From Actinospica acidithermotolerans (GTDB lineage: Bacteria; Actinomycetota; Actinomycetes; Streptomycetales; Catenulisporaceae): a stretch of 64,000 bases of DNA. The stretch lies in NCBI RefSeq assembly GCF_018139625.1, contig NZ_JAGSOH010000010.1, positions 1 to 64,000 on the forward strand. Reading direction: 5' to 3'. Below are positions 1-9,062 of the stretch, one piece after another (within the stretch, counting starts at the first letter, position 1; every line of letters starts with the position of its first letter). Position numbers and translations under genes: made by a program. The notes beneath the pieces are model-generated. The model saw only the letters and a program-made list of their open reading frames with translations, did no database searches and had not been told where the DNA came from.

Positions 1-363
1 GTTGGCGGGGGCGGCCGGGTAGGGCAGGCCGTAGGCGGCGGCCGGGTACCGCGGCGGCTCTGCCGTCCGGCCGAACAGCATGCGCAGCGTCACGCCGCGC
101 TGCAGGCAGAAGAACGCCACGCCGAAGACCGTGACGCTCGCCTGCATCACGTACTGCAGGATCTCCTCGAGAGCGGTGACCGGGCCGGTGATCTGGTCGG
201 CTCCGGCGTTCGGGTCGTGGAGCAGGATGAGCGCGCTGAGGATGCCGAGACCGAAGGACGGTATGTACACGGCGAGGATCTCGCCGAGCGCGCGCGGCAG
301 CGGGATGCGGCGCCCGACGGCAGGCCCCGGCCGGCCGCTCGGTATCTGGACTCCGTTATCCAC
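1..363 (-). CDS. N-terminal part of a multi-pass membrane protein (runs off left edge)
   Basis: An open frame of 121 codons enters from the left edge. GTG at 363 is the only usable start because an in-frame TGA lies just upstream, and GAGG sits about 10 nt before it. Two hydrophobic spans are visible, one around EILAVYIPSFGLGILSALIL and one around VMQASVTVFGVAFFCL. A Pro/Ala/Tyr-rich stretch follows at the truncated end. The arrangement recalls the N-terminus of actinobacterial CPBP-family intramembrane proteases, but the catalytic glutamates would lie outside the window, so the family is a guess. It is transcribed divergently from the ABC ATPase. Confidence 0.6.
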   Translation of the reverse strand, partial: MDNGVQIPSGRPGPAVGRRIPLPRALGEILAVYIPSFGLGILSALILLHDPNAGADQITGPVTALEEILQYVMQASVTVFGVAFFCLQRGVTLRMLFGRTAEPPRYPAAAYGLPYPAAPAN

Positions 364-560
364 GCGCCACGAACCTCACATCTCTCGCCACCGCTCGACA
401 AGGCCCCACCCCTCGAGTTTGCTTTGTATCACGAGTCCGGTCCACGTGCCTGAGAGCGACCGAGAGACGGGGGCCGGATCAGGGAGCGGGTCGAGGGCCG
501 GGCGACGGCAATCGGCCCGCGAGCCCGGCAGCCATCCCTCGGTCGCTCGTGGGGAGCGGG

Positions 561-1217
561 ATGCTCAGTATTCGTCAGGTCAGCGCGGGATACCCGGGCG
601 TGCCCGTGCTCACCGAGCTGAGCCTGGAGGTGCCCGCCGGGCGGCTGACCGGACTGATCGGTGCGAACGGCGCGGGCAAGTCCACGCTGTTCGACGTCGT
701 CTGCGGACGGCTGCGGGCCCGGCGCGGACGGATCCTGCTCGACGGCCGGGACGTCACCCGAACGCCCACGCACCGCCGGGCGCGGCTCGGCCTGGGCCGC
801 ACCTACCAGCGGCTGGAGGTGTTCGGTTCGCTGAGCGTGGCCGAGAACCTGCTGGTCGCCGCGCGGGCCACCGGAGCCGAGGACCCCGCGCGCGCGGTCG
901 CCGAGACCCTCCGCCGGCTCGGTCTCGCCGACTTCGCCGCGTACCCGGCCGGGAAGCTGCCCACCGGCGTCGCCCGGCTGGTCGAGATCGCCCGCGCGCT
1001 CGCCGGGGGCGCCGGCGTGCTGCTGCTGGACGAACCGTCCTCGGGCATGGCGGCGGCCGAGCTGGCCGAGTTCGCCGAGAGCCTGCGGGCGCTCGCCGCG
1101 GACGGCCTGGCGCTGCTCATGATCGAGCACGACCTGGAGCTGGTGGACGCGGTCTGCGACGACGTGTACGAGCTACGGGACGGCCAGGTCCTGCCGAGGG
1201 CCGGCCGGCCCGACTAG
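561..1217 (+). CDS. Orphan ABC transporter ATP-binding protein, LivG/LivF-like
   Basis: This is a complete ABC ATPase domain of 218 residues. It has Walker A GANGAGKS, the LivG-like GLGRTYQRLEVFGSLSVAEN Q-loop region, Walker B GVLLLDEPSSG and the switch histidine in MIEHDLELV. The signature motif is degenerate (LPTGVARLVEIARAL instead of LSGGQ). Branched-chain amino-acid ATPases are the closest match I recognise. No permease or binding-protein gene is next to it, so its substrate is unknown. ATG 561 is chosen, with GGGGAG 4 nt upstream; GTG 549 in the same frame would add four residues. A hairpin terminator follows. Confidence 0.8.
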   Translation: MLSIRQVSAGYPGVPVLTELSLEVPAGRLTGLIGANGAGKSTLFDVVCGRLRARRGRILLDGRDVTRTPTHRRARLGLGRTYQRLEVFGSLSVAENLLVAARATGAEDPARAVAETLRRLGLADFAAYPAGKLPTGVARLVEIARALAGGAGVLLLDEPSSGMAAAELAEFAESLRALAADGLALLMIEHDLELVDAVCDDVYELRDGQVLPRAGRPD

Positions 1218-1258
1218 GCGGGCCCGGCCTGGCCGCATGCAGCGCGGTGCGGCCCCTC

Positions 1259-1284
1259 GCGCCGTCCACGGCTGTGGACGGCGC
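1259..1284. terminator. Bidirectional hairpin between the ABC ATPase and hemB
   Basis: A perfect 11-bp stem (GCGCCGTCCAC / GTGGACGGCGC) with loop GGCT lies between two convergent genes. It is GC-rich with no U-tract, as is usual in actinobacteria. Confidence 0.6.
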
Positions 1285-1323
1285 TGGCGGACCTCCGCTC
1301 CGTGGCAGCGCGGCGCTGGCGGA

Positions 1324-2301
1324 CTAACCGAGCAGCCGGATGGCGTCGACGGCCCAGTAGGTGAGGATGACGCTGGCCCCCGCGCGGCGAAGCGAGGTGA
1401 GCGTCTCCAGGATCGCGCGCTCGCGGTCGATCCAGCCGTTCGCCGCGGCCGCCTCGACCATCGAGTACTCGCCGGAGATCTGGTAGGCCGCGACCGGCAC
1501 GTCCACCTCGGCGGCGACGCGGGTGATGATGTCGAGGTAGGGCAGCCCGGGCTTGACCATCACCAGGTCCGCGCCCTCCTCGACGTCGAGGCGCACCTCG
1601 CGCAGCGCCTCGACGGCGTTCGCGTAGTCCTGCTGGTAGGTCTTGCGGTCGCCCGCGAGCTGCGACTCCACGGCGTCGCGGAACGGGCCGTAGAACGCCG
1701 AGGCGTACTTGGCCGAGTAGGCGATCATCCCGGTGTCCTGGTAGCCGGCGTCGTCGAGGACGCGGCGGACGTAGCCGACCTGACCGTCCATCATGCCGCT
1801 CGGGCCGAGCAGGTGGGCGCCCGCCTCGGCCTGCGCGATCGCCATGTCGCCGTAGCGCTCCAGCGTCGCGTCGTTGTCGACCGTGCCGTCGTCCTTGAGC
1901 ACGCCGCAGTGGCCGTGGTCGGTGAACTCGTCCAGGCACAGGTCGCTCATGATCACGGTCTCGTCGCCGACCTCGTCGGCGACCGCGCGCAGCGTGCGCT
2001 GCAGGATGCCGTCCCGGTCGGTGCCCGCGCTGCCGATCGCGTCCCGGTGCTCGGGGACGGCGAAGAGCATCAGCCCGCCGACGCCCGCGGCCACCGCCTC
2101 GCGGGCGGCCTTGCGCACGCTCGCCAGCGTGTGCTGGACCACGCCCGGCATCGAGGCGATCGGGGCCGGCTCGGCCAGGCCCTCCTTCACGAACATCGGC
2201 AGCACCAGGTCGCCCGGGTGCACCCGGGTCTCGGCGACCAGCCGGCGCATCGCGGCGGTCGTCCGCAGCCGTCGCGGGCGGTACGGAAGGTCGATTGCCA
2301 T
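1324..2301 (-). CDS. hemB: Delta-aminolevulinic acid dehydratase (porphobilinogen synthase)
   Basis: HemB condenses two 5-aminolevulinate molecules into porphobilinogen in the cytoplasm. At 325 residues it has the family length. The Schiff-base lysines are visible as K198 ([14 protein letters not shown]) and K250 ([10 protein letters not shown]), and the metal-binding loop holds C122, H131 and C132 ([14 protein letters not shown]). ATG 2301 has GGAG 7 nt upstream. It is the last gene of the leftward rex-hemA-hemC-hemD-hemB run, 51 bp after hemD. Confidence 0.97.
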   Translation of the reverse strand: MAIDLPYRPRRLRTTAAMRRLVAETRVHPGDLVLPMFVKEGLAEPAPIASMPGVVQHTLASVRKAAREAVAAGVGGLMLFAVPEHRDAIGSAGTDRDGILQRTLRAVADEVGDETVIMSDLCLDEFTDHGHCGVLKDDGTVDNDATLERYGDMAIAQAEAGAHLLGPSGMMDGQVGYVRRVLDDAGYQDTGMIAYSAKYASAFYGPFRDAVESQLAGDRKTYQQDYANAVEALREVRLDVEEGADLVMVKPGLPYLDIITRVAAEVDVPVAAYQISGEYSMVEAAAANGWIDRERAILETLTSLRRAGASVILTYWAVDAIRLLG

Positions 2302-2352
2302 GGCGCTACTCCTGCTGCTGCTGCGGGAAATCCGGGTCCTGCGGCTCCGATC

Positions 2353-4164
2353 CTACGCCCGGCGGCGCCGTGCCCGGGTCCGTTCCGAGGGACGGGTGAC
2401 CGGGTCCCCGGCCTCGATCTGCGCCGCCCGGCGGGCCGCGCCGAACTCGGCCAGCGCCTCGGCCAGCGCCGCCGCGCTCGGCGTCGGGGCCAGCACGTCC
2501 ACCCGCAGGCCGTGCTCCTTGGCGGTCGCCGCGGTCTGCGGGCCGATGCAGGTGATCACGGTCGCGGCGTGCGGCTTGCCCGCGATGCCGACCAGGTTGC
2601 GCACCGTCGAGGACGAGGTGAACAGGACCGCGTCGAAGCCGCCGCCCTTGATCGCCTCGCGGATCGACTCGGCCGGCGGCGCGGCGCGCACGGTCCGGTA
2701 GGCGGTCACGTCGTCCACCTCCCAGCCGAGCTCGACCAGGCCGGCCGAGAGGGTCTCGGTGGCGATGTCGGCGCGCGGCAAAAAGACCCGCTCGATCGGG
2801 TCGAAGGCCGGGTCGAAGGCCGGGAACTCGGCCAGCAGGCCGGCCGCCGACTGCTCGCCCTCCGGCACCAGGTCCGGCACGACGCCGAAGGCCTTGAGCG
2901 CCAGCGCGGTCTGCTCGCCGACCGCGGCGACCTTGATCCCGGCGAACGCGCGGGCGTCGAGGCCGTAGTCCTCGAACTTCTCGCGCACCGCCTTGACGGC
3001 GTTGGCCGAGGTGAACGCGACCCACTCGTAGCGGCCGGTGACCAGGCCCTTGACCGCGCGCTCCATCTGCTGCGGGGTGCGCGGCGGCTCGACCGAGATG
3101 GTCGGCACCTCGGTGGGCACCGCGCCGTACCGGCGCAGCTGCTCGGAGAGCGCGCCCGCCTGCTCCTTGGTGCGCGGCACCAGCACGCGCCAGCCGAACA
3201 GCGGCTTGCTCTCGTACCAGGACAGTTCCGTGCGCTGCTCCACGACCGCTCCGACCACGACGACGGTGTTCGGGCCGAGGCAGGAGACCCGCTCGGCCTT
3301 GAGGGCGGCGGTGATCCGGTCCAGCGAGCCGGTCACGGTGCGCTGCGAGGTGAGCGAGCCGTCCACGGTCACCGCCACCGGCGTGCCGCCGGGGCGGCCG
3401 GCCGCCAGCAGCTCGGCGGCCACCTCGTCGATCCGGTCGCCGACGCCCTGCAGCACCAGCGTAGACGCGCTCGCGCCGGCCTCGCCGAGCTGGCGGTGCC
3501 AGTCCGACCAGGCGGTGAAGTCCTCGCCGGCCAGCGGGTGCGGGGCCGAGAGCAGCCGCACGTCGCCGATCGAGCCGCGGCTGAGCGGGATCCCGGCGAA
3601 CATCGGCACCGCGGTGGCCCTGGCCAGCCCGGGCACGACCTCGAAGGGCACCTCGCCCTTGACGCACGCGGCGGCCTCGGCCTCCAGCGGGCTGAACAGG
3701 CCGGGGTCGCCGTCCAGCAGGCGCACCACGTGCCGGCCCTCGGCGACCGCCTCGGCCATCGCGTGCAGCACCTGCTCGGGACAGCAGGAGTGGCCGGGCG
3801 CGACCGGGGCGCCGTCCGCGCCGCCGAGCTCGATCACCCGCACGTCGGGGCGGGCCAGCGGCCGGAACCGCTCGAGCAGCGCCTGGTCGAGCACCAGCAC
3901 GTCGGCCTCGGCGAGCGCGGCCGCGCCGCGCACGGTCAGCAGGTCCGGGTCGCCGGGGCCGGCGCCGACGAAGCTCACCCGGGCCTGGTGGGCCGGGCGC
4001 TGCCGCGCGGCGGACTCGGCGGCGTGCGCCTCGGCCTCCTCGGGCCGCCGCTCGGGCGCGACCGGCAGCGGCGCGCCGTCCAGCGCACCCTCGATCTTCT
4101 CCAGCGGCGTCAGCGTGCCGCCACCGACCGGGACGGTCGCGGTCATGGTGCGAAGGGCGCTCAC
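2353..4164 (-). CDS. hemD: Fused uroporphyrinogen-III C-methyltransferase / uroporphyrinogen-III synthase
   Basis: The product has 603 residues. An N-terminal tetrapyrrole-methylase fold (about residues 55-300) opens with VSFVGAGPGDPDLLTVRGAAAL. A C-terminal HemD domain (about 330-580) starts at WRVLVPRTKEQAGALSEQLR and closes the hydroxymethylbilane ring to uroporphyrinogen III. This fusion is typical of Streptomyces. The methylase half has GDPGLFSPLEAEAAA where canonical SUMT has GDPFVFGRGGEE, so methylase activity (siroheme/B12 branch) is less certain than the synthase. GTG 4164 overlaps the hemC stop as GTGA; an ATG at 4146 is also in frame. The C-terminus ends in a short Arg-rich tail. 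Confidence 0.92.
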   Translation of the reverse strand: MSALRTMTATVPVGGGTLTPLEKIEGALDGAPLPVAPERRPEEAEAHAAESAARQRPAHQARVSFVGAGPGDPDLLTVRGAAALAEADVLVLDQALLERFRPLARPDVRVIELGGADGAPVAPGHSCCPEQVLHAMAEAVAEGRHVVRLLDGDPGLFSPLEAEAAACVKGEVPFEVVPGLARATAVPMFAGIPLSRGSIGDVRLLSAPHPLAGEDFTAWSDWHRQLGEAGASASTLVLQGVGDRIDEVAAELLAAGRPGGTPVAVTVDGSLTSQRTVTGSLDRITAALKAERVSCLGPNTVVVVGAVVEQRTELSWYESKPLFGWRVLVPRTKEQAGALSEQLRRYGAVPTEVPTISVEPPRTPQQMERAVKGLVTGRYEWVAFTSANAVKAVREKFEDYGLDARAFAGIKVAAVGEQTALALKAFGVVPDLVPEGEQSAAGLLAEFPAFDPAFDPIERVFLPRADIATETLSAGLVELGWEVDDVTAYRTVRAAPPAESIREAIKGGGFDAVLFTSSSTVRNLVGIAGKPHAATVITCIGPQTAATAKEHGLRVDVLAPTPSAAALAEALAEFGAARRAAQIEAGDPVTRPSERTRARRRRA

Positions 4165-5120
4165 TGTGCTTCTCCCAGCTGCTGAGTCATCAAGGCCGCG
4201 GCGCCCTGCGCCAGCAGCCGGTCGGCGAGCTCGGCGCCCAGTCGGGCCGCCTGCTCCACCGGGCCGGTCAACGAGCCGCGCACGCTGGCGGGCGCGCCCG
4301 TCGGGTTCGGGTCCGCCGAGGCGACGATCCCGGTCACGATCAGTTCCCGCTCGTCGTCGTGCCGCGGCAGCGCGTAGCCGCCGACCGGGGCGGAGCAGCC
4401 CGCCTCCAGCGTGGCCAGCAGCGCGCGCTCGGCGACCACGGCGGCCCGGGTGGGCGCGTGGTCCAGCGGGGCGAGCAGCCCGCTCATCTCCGCGTCGTCC
4501 GCGCGGCACTCCACCCCGAGGGCGCCCTGGCCCGGGCAGGGCAGGAAGTCCGCCGGGTCGAGCAGGTCGGTGGCCTCGGCGATCCGGCCGAGGCGGTTGA
4601 GGCCGGCGTACGCCAGCACCACCGCGTCCAGCTTCCCGGACTCGACGAAGCCGACCCGGGTATCCACGTTCCCGCGCACCGGGACCACCTCCAGGTCGGG
4701 GCGCGCGATCCGCAGCTGCGCGGCGCGGCGGTTGGAGCCCGTGCCGATGCGGGCGCCGGCGGGCAGATCGGCCAGCTTCCGGCCGTCCCTGGCGACCAGC
4801 ACGTCGCGCACGTCCTCCCGCTCCGGCACCGCGGCCAGCGACAGGCCCTCGGCCGCGGCGGTCGGCAGGTCCTTGAGCGAGTGCACGACGAAGTCGACCT
4901 CGCCGCGCAGCAGCGCCTCGCGCAGCGCGTTGACGAACACGCCGGTGCCGCCGATCTGCGAGAGCAGCTCGTTGGTGGCCTGCGAGGTGTCTCCGTAGGT
5001 GGTGATCTCCACCAGCTCGACGGCGTGCCCGGTGGCGGCGGTCAGGGCCGCCGCGACCATGCCGGACTGGGTCATGGCCAGCTTCGAGCGCCGGGTGCCG
5101 AGCCTGAGGGTCCTGGTCAT
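4161..5120 (-). CDS. hemC: Hydroxymethylbilane synthase (porphobilinogen deaminase)
   Basis: HemC polymerises four porphobilinogens into hydroxymethylbilane. At 319 residues it is full length. The dipyrromethane-cofactor cysteine is C242 (EAGCSAPVGG) and the catalytic aspartate is D84 in HSLKDLPT. The Arg-rich substrate-binding segment GTGSNRRAAQLRIARP is present. ATG 5120 overlaps the hemA stop by one base (TGATG), and its own TGA overlaps the hemD GTG. This implies translational coupling along the operon. Confidence 0.97.
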   Translation of the reverse strand: MTRTLRLGTRRSKLAMTQSGMVAAALTAATGHAVELVEITTYGDTSQATNELLSQIGGTGVFVNALREALLRGEVDFVVHSLKDLPTAAAEGLSLAAVPEREDVRDVLVARDGRKLADLPAGARIGTGSNRRAAQLRIARPDLEVVPVRGNVDTRVGFVESGKLDAVVLAYAGLNRLGRIAEATDLLDPADFLPCPGQGALGVECRADDAEMSGLLAPLDHAPTRAAVVAERALLATLEAGCSAPVGGYALPRHDDERELIVTGIVASADPNPTGAPASVRGSLTGPVEQAARLGAELADRLLAQGAAALMTQQLGEAQ

Positions 5121-6433
5121 CACTGGTTCTCCGTTGGCTCGGCGCGGCTGACCGCCACCGCCGTGCCGGGATCGAGGTTGAAGAGTTCGCGCAGCGCCTG
5201 CGCGTAGGTGACGCCGCCGTCGGCCACGGCGAGCTGCTTGACCCGCACCGTCGGCTCGTGCAGCAGCTTGTCGACGACCCGCCGCACGGTCTGCTCGACC
5301 TCCGCCCGGGTGCGCTCGTCCAGCCCCGCGGTGCGGCCGTGGAAGCGGCTCAGCTCGGCCGAGACCAGCTCGGCGGCCATGCACCGCAGCGCGGTCACCG
5401 TCGGGGCGACGGTGCTCGCCGTGCGCAGCTTGCGGTAGGCCTCGAGCTCGGCCTCGACGATCTCCTTGACCGCCTCCAGGCTGTCGTCGCCCGGGCCCTC
5501 GGCCGTCGCGGCCTTCTGCGCCTCGGCGATCAGCTCGAGGTCGATCAGCGCGGCCCCGGCCAGGCGGCCGATCGCCGGGTCGAGGTCGCGCGGCAGGGCC
5601 AGGTCGATCAGGGTGACCGGCCGCTCGGAGCCGGCCCGGGCGGCGGAGAACCGCTCGGCCGTCAGCACCAGCTCGGTGGCGCCGGTGCAGGAGAGGATCA
5701 GGTCGGCGTCGGCGAGGGCCGTGGGCAGCTCCGACAGCGGCGCGGCGGTGCCGTTCACCGCCGCGGCGAGCCGCTCGGCCCGCTCCGGGGTGCGGTTCAC
5801 GACGGTGAGCGCGGCCTCCGGGTAGCGGCGCAGGATCGTGGTGGCGGCCAGCGCGGACATCGAGCCCGCCCCGACGACGACCGCGCGGCGCGGGGCCGGC
5901 GCTCCCTCGGCGACGGCCAGGTCGAGCGCGGCGGTGACCAGCGACTGCCCGGCCCGGTCCAGGGCCGTCTCGCTGTGCGCGCGCTTGCCGACCCGCAGCG
6001 CCTGCTGCATCAGCTCGTTGAGGACGGGGCCCGCGGTGCCGGCCTGCTGCCCGAGCGCGAGCGCGGTGCGCAGCTGGCCGAGGATCTGCGGCTCGCCGAC
6101 CACCATCGAGTCCAGGCCGCAGGCGACGGTGAACATGTGCCAGGCCGCCCGGTCGTCGTAGTGCACGTAGAAGTGCTGGGTGAGCACATCCCGCGGAACG
6201 GTCGTGTACTGGGCGAGCAGCTCGGAGATCCCGGCGAGCGCGCCGTGGAACTTGGAGACCTCGGCGTAGACCTCGAGGCGGTTGCACGTGGCGACCGCGA
6301 CGGCCTCGGAGACGTGCTCGGACCCGACCACGTCGCCGAGCAGCTTGACCGCAAGCTCCTCGGTGAGCGCGGTCTGCTCGAGCAGCCGAACCGGTGCGGT
6401 TCTATGCGAGAGCCCTATGACCAGGAGACTCAT
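5120..6433 (-). CDS. hemA: Glutamyl-tRNA reductase
   Basis: HemA performs NADPH-dependent reduction of Glu-tRNA to glutamate-1-semialdehyde, the committed step of the C5 haem pathway. The product has 437 residues. The catalytic cysteine is C50 in ATCNRLEVYAE, the signature GLDSMVVGEPQILGQ is intact, and a Rossmann segment (VVVGAGSMSALAATTIL) and C-terminal dimerisation helices follow. Its ATG overlaps the rex stop as ATGA. Position directly behind rex suggests haem synthesis is tied to the NADH/NAD+ ratio, as reported for Streptomyces. Confidence 0.97.
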   Translation of the reverse strand: MSLLVIGLSHRTAPVRLLEQTALTEELAVKLLGDVVGSEHVSEAVAVATCNRLEVYAEVSKFHGALAGISELLAQYTTVPRDVLTQHFYVHYDDRAAWHMFTVACGLDSMVVGEPQILGQLRTALALGQQAGTAGPVLNELMQQALRVGKRAHSETALDRAGQSLVTAALDLAVAEGAPAPRRAVVVGAGSMSALAATTILRRYPEAALTVVNRTPERAERLAAAVNGTAAPLSELPTALADADLILSCTGATELVLTAERFSAARAGSERPVTLIDLALPRDLDPAIGRLAGAALIDLELIAEAQKAATAEGPGDDSLEAVKEIVEAELEAYRKLRTASTVAPTVTALRCMAAELVSAELSRFHGRTAGLDERTRAEVEQTVRRVVDKLLHEPTVRVKQLAVADGGVTYAQALRELFNLDPGTAVAVSRAEPTENQ

Positions 6434-7239
6434 GCGGGTTGCACCTCATTCAATTCGGACGCGGAGCGCTGCCGGATCGGGGGCTCCGCCGGGCGGCGCA
6501 CCTGCGCCTGCTCCGCGTCGGGGTCCGGGTTGACCGGATCCTCGCGCAGCGCGCTGCGGACGGTTCGCGCGCCCCGCGGGTGCTGCCCGTCCGCGGATTT
6601 GCGCTGCTCGTGGAAGGCGAGGATCTGCAGCTCGATGGACAGGTCCACCTTGCGCAGGTCGACCCCGTCGGGCACGGTGACCACGGTCGGGGCGAAGTTG
6701 AGGATCGAGGTGACGCCCGCGGCGACCAGCCGGTCGGCCACCGACTGCGCGGCGGCCGGCGGCACGGCGATCACCGCGATGGAGATGCCGAGCTCCGCGA
6801 TGATCTCGTCGAGCTCGTCGACGTGCCGGATCACCAGGCCGGCCACCCGGTTGCCGGACAGCCGCGGGTCGGCGTCGAACAGGGCCGCGATCCGGAAGCC
6901 GCGGGAGACGAAGCCGCCGTAGTTGGCGAGCGCGTGGCCGAGGTTTCCGATGCCGATGATCGCGACCGGCCAGTCCAGGCTCAGGCCGAGCTCGCGGGAG
7001 ATCTGGTAGATGAGGTACTCGACGTCGTAGCCGACGCCGCGGGTCCCGTAGGAGCCGAGGAACGACAGGTCCTTGCGCAGCTTCGCCGAGTTCACGCCGG
7101 CGACGCCCGCCAGCTCCTCGGAGGAGACGGTCGCGGTGCCGCGGTCCTGCAGCGTGCGCAGGGCGCGCAGGTAGACGGGCAACCGTGCGACGGTCGCCTC
7201 GGGGATGGCGGCCATACCAGGACTGCTCATGCTGGCCAT
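6430..7239 (-). CDS. rex: Redox-sensing transcriptional repressor Rex
   Basis: Rex binds operator DNA and is released by NADH. The product has 269 residues. An N-terminal winged helix (about 15-85) includes ATVARLPVYLRALRTL and NSAKLRKDLSFLGSYGTRGVGY. A C-terminal Rossmann domain carries the dinucleotide motif GIGNLGHALANY. A charged tail of about 45 residues extends past the conserved fold. ATG 7239 follows GGGAG; ATG 7230 is an alternative. A Rex-operator-like palindrome lies at 7357-7374, consistent with autoregulation of the whole rex-hem operon. Confidence 0.96.
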   Translation of the reverse strand: MASMSSPGMAAIPEATVARLPVYLRALRTLQDRGTATVSSEELAGVAGVNSAKLRKDLSFLGSYGTRGVGYDVEYLIYQISRELGLSLDWPVAIIGIGNLGHALANYGGFVSRGFRIAALFDADPRLSGNRVAGLVIRHVDELDEIIAELGISIAVIAVPPAAAQSVADRLVAAGVTSILNFAPTVVTVPDGVDLRKVDLSIELQILAFHEQRKSADGQHPRGARTVRSALREDPVNPDPDAEQAQVRRPAEPPIRQRSASELNEVQPA

Positions 7240-7356
7240 GCTGCTCCCGGTCGCGCTCGTGGAACTGTGAGTGAATAGGTGTATGAGGCGGTAACACTGC
7301 GAGCCGGGTGAGCGGTTGTTGTTACTTCCTCAGCACTCACGAAGAAGCGTAGGACC

Positions 7357-7374
7357 TTGTGAAGGCGCGCACAA
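7357..7374. promoter_or_regulatory. Candidate Rex operator (ROP) upstream of rex-hemACDB
   Basis: TTGTGAAGGCGCGCACAA is an imperfect palindrome with intact TTGTG/CACAA arms. It closely resembles the Streptomyces Rex site TTGTGAA-N4-TTCACAA. It lies 118 bp upstream of the rex start codon. The rest of the 301-bp gap 7240-7540 holds no gene that I can support. Confidence 0.7.
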
Positions 7375-7540
7375 AGTTCCTGACCGAATTGTTAGAAACC
7401 TCCGATTTACCCCACTCACCCCCTACGCCCTATCTGACCTGCGGAAACGCCCGCGAAGGACCTTGGGCCCCGCGGACGTGCGACTGAAGTCACAGGCCGC
7501 TCCCAGGCGGCGCGGCCGCCGCGAGGCCCCTGAGGCCCCG

Positions 7541-7783
7541 TCAGCCGCCGAGCGCGGCCCGCAGCCGGGCCTCGTCGACCTTCCAGAAGTCGTGCCGCCT
7601 GCCGTCCACGAGGGTCACCGGGATGAGGTCCCAGTAGTCCTCCTTGAGTCCAGGGTCGGCGTTGATGTCATACTCGACCCAGCCGACCCCGAGATCCGCG
7701 GCCACCTTCGCGACGATCTCGCGGGCCGCGTCGCACAGGTGGCAGCCCGGCTTGCCGATGAGCGTGATGCGGGTGTCGTCCAT
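7541..7783 (-). CDS. Glutaredoxin-like thioredoxin-fold protein (DUF836 type)
   Basis: An 80-residue thioredoxin-fold protein beginning MDDTRITLIGKPGCHLCDAA. The CHLC pair is the redox motif, and the cis-Pro segment IPVTLVDG is present. ATG 7783 is selected because the product then matches the compact family. Its physiological partner is unknown. It sits between rex and a divergently oriented HAD phosphatase, as in Streptomyces, which suggests a redox role but does not prove one. Confidence 0.85.
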   Translation of the reverse strand: MDDTRITLIGKPGCHLCDAAREIVAKVAADLGVGWVEYDINADPGLKEDYWDLIPVTLVDGRRHDFWKVDEARLRAALGG

Positions 7784-7892
7784 GGGACGATTTTCCCACT
7801 CCCGCGCACCCCCGCGTGACGTGGGCGTCGACTGCGCGCCCGCCACCCTTCTCGTCACGGAAACGTCGCGGTCGCGATCTCCCGGTAGGGTC

Positions 7893-8741
7893 ATGAGGGT
7901 GACAGTGCGCCCTGCTCCCAGCGCGGCCGCCGAGGAGTCGCCGCTACCGGTGGTCCGTTGCCCGCGGCCGACCGCCGCCGCGTTCTTCGACCTCGACAAC
8001 ACCCTCATCCGCGGCGCCTCGCTGTTCCACGTGGCCCGCGGCTTCGCGAAGGCCCGCTTCGTCAGCCCCCTCGACATAGCCAGGTTCGCCGGGCACCAGG
8101 CCGTCTTCCGGCTGCGCGGGGAGCGGGCCGGCCAGGTGACGAGCACCCGCGAGCGGGCGCTGGCGCTGGCCGCCGGGCACACCGCGCACGAGATGCGCGA
8201 GCTGTGCCGGCACATATACGACGACTACCTCGCCGAGAAGATCTGGCCAGGCACCAGGGCTTTGGCCGACCTGCACCGCCGCCGCGGCGAGCCGGTGTGG
8301 CTGGTGACCGCCTCGCCGATCGAGCTGGCCGAGATCATCGCGGACCGGCTCGGCCTCGACGGCGCCCTGGGCACCCGGATCGAGGAGATCGAGGGCAAGT
8401 ACACCGGGAAGCTGATCGGCGAGCCGCTGCACGGGCCGGCGAAGGGCGCCGCGGTGCACGAGCTCGCCGAGCGGATGGGCTACGACCTGACGGCCTGCCA
8501 CGCGTACTCGGACTCGGCCAACGACCTGCCGATGCTCACCCTGGTCGGCCACCCGCACGCGGTCAACCCGGACCACCGGCTGCGCGAGCGGGCCGAGTCA
8601 GAGGGCTGGCCGGTCACCGACTACCGCACCGGCACGAAGCTGCTGCGCGCCTCGCTGCCCCCGGCCGCGATCACCGGCGCCGCGACCGGAGCGGTGGCCG
8701 CGGGCGTCGCTCTGGCCAAACGCGCACGGGCGAAGTCGTGA
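7893..8741 (+). CDS. HAD-superfamily (SerB-like, HAD-IB) phosphatase
   Basis: A 282-residue HAD hydrolase. Motif I is FFDLDNTLIRG (nucleophile D33, general acid D35), motif II lies in WLVTASPIELAEI and motif IV is HAYSDSANDLPML. The all-alpha cap between motifs I and II has the IB type seen in phosphoserine phosphatase-like enzymes. A hydrophobic C-terminus (AAITGAATGAVAAGVALA) may associate with the membrane. Substrate unknown. ATG 7893 lacks a strong ribosome site; GTG 7899 is an alternative. Confidence 0.88.
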   Translation: MRVTVRPAPSAAAEESPLPVVRCPRPTAAAFFDLDNTLIRGASLFHVARGFAKARFVSPLDIARFAGHQAVFRLRGERAGQVTSTRERALALAAGHTAHEMRELCRHIYDDYLAEKIWPGTRALADLHRRRGEPVWLVTASPIELAEIIADRLGLDGALGTRIEEIEGKYTGKLIGEPLHGPAKGAAVHELAERMGYDLTACHAYSDSANDLPMLTLVGHPHAVNPDHRLRERAESEGWPVTDYRTGTKLLRASLPPAAITGAATGAVAAGVALAKRARAKS

Positions 8742-9062
8742 CGACGTGCCGTAGCGATCCGGTCACTTAGGGGTATCCTCGTATCTCGTCCTGACGGTTC
8801 ATCACCATCGTCGACGCGCGAAGTGGGTATTGCCGTCAAAGCCGCACACAGCGGGGTCCGGTCCGCCTACTATGGGTGATCGGATCGCGCTGGACGCGGG
8901 GTCCAACGGACCACGAGCGGAACGAGCCGCCCGGTGTCGGCAGCCCACGCGGACGCCCGGACGGAGACGAGGCAGTGCGCACCGGAACCGCATGGCTTGT
9001 CGATGCAGTATTACAAGCGTCACAAGCCGTGCCGAACGGCGCACCCGAGCACCTGGAGCCTT
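8742..9062 (+). other. Long upstream region of bldN
   Basis: This 321-bp gap holds no convincing gene. It contains a 13-nt inverted repeat GGTCC-AAC-GGACC at 8900-8912. The bldN reading frame stays open back to a GTG at 8934, so the leader could instead be coding. In Streptomyces the bldN promoter is repressed by BldD; I do not see a clear BldD site here. Confidence 0.4.

Noticed and set aside
1237-4185. A 982-codon open frame on the plus strand
   Set aside because: It lies opposite hemB and hemD, which have clear catalytic motifs. Its product is a low-complexity Arg/Gly/His-rich sequence, the usual shadow of GC-rich genes.
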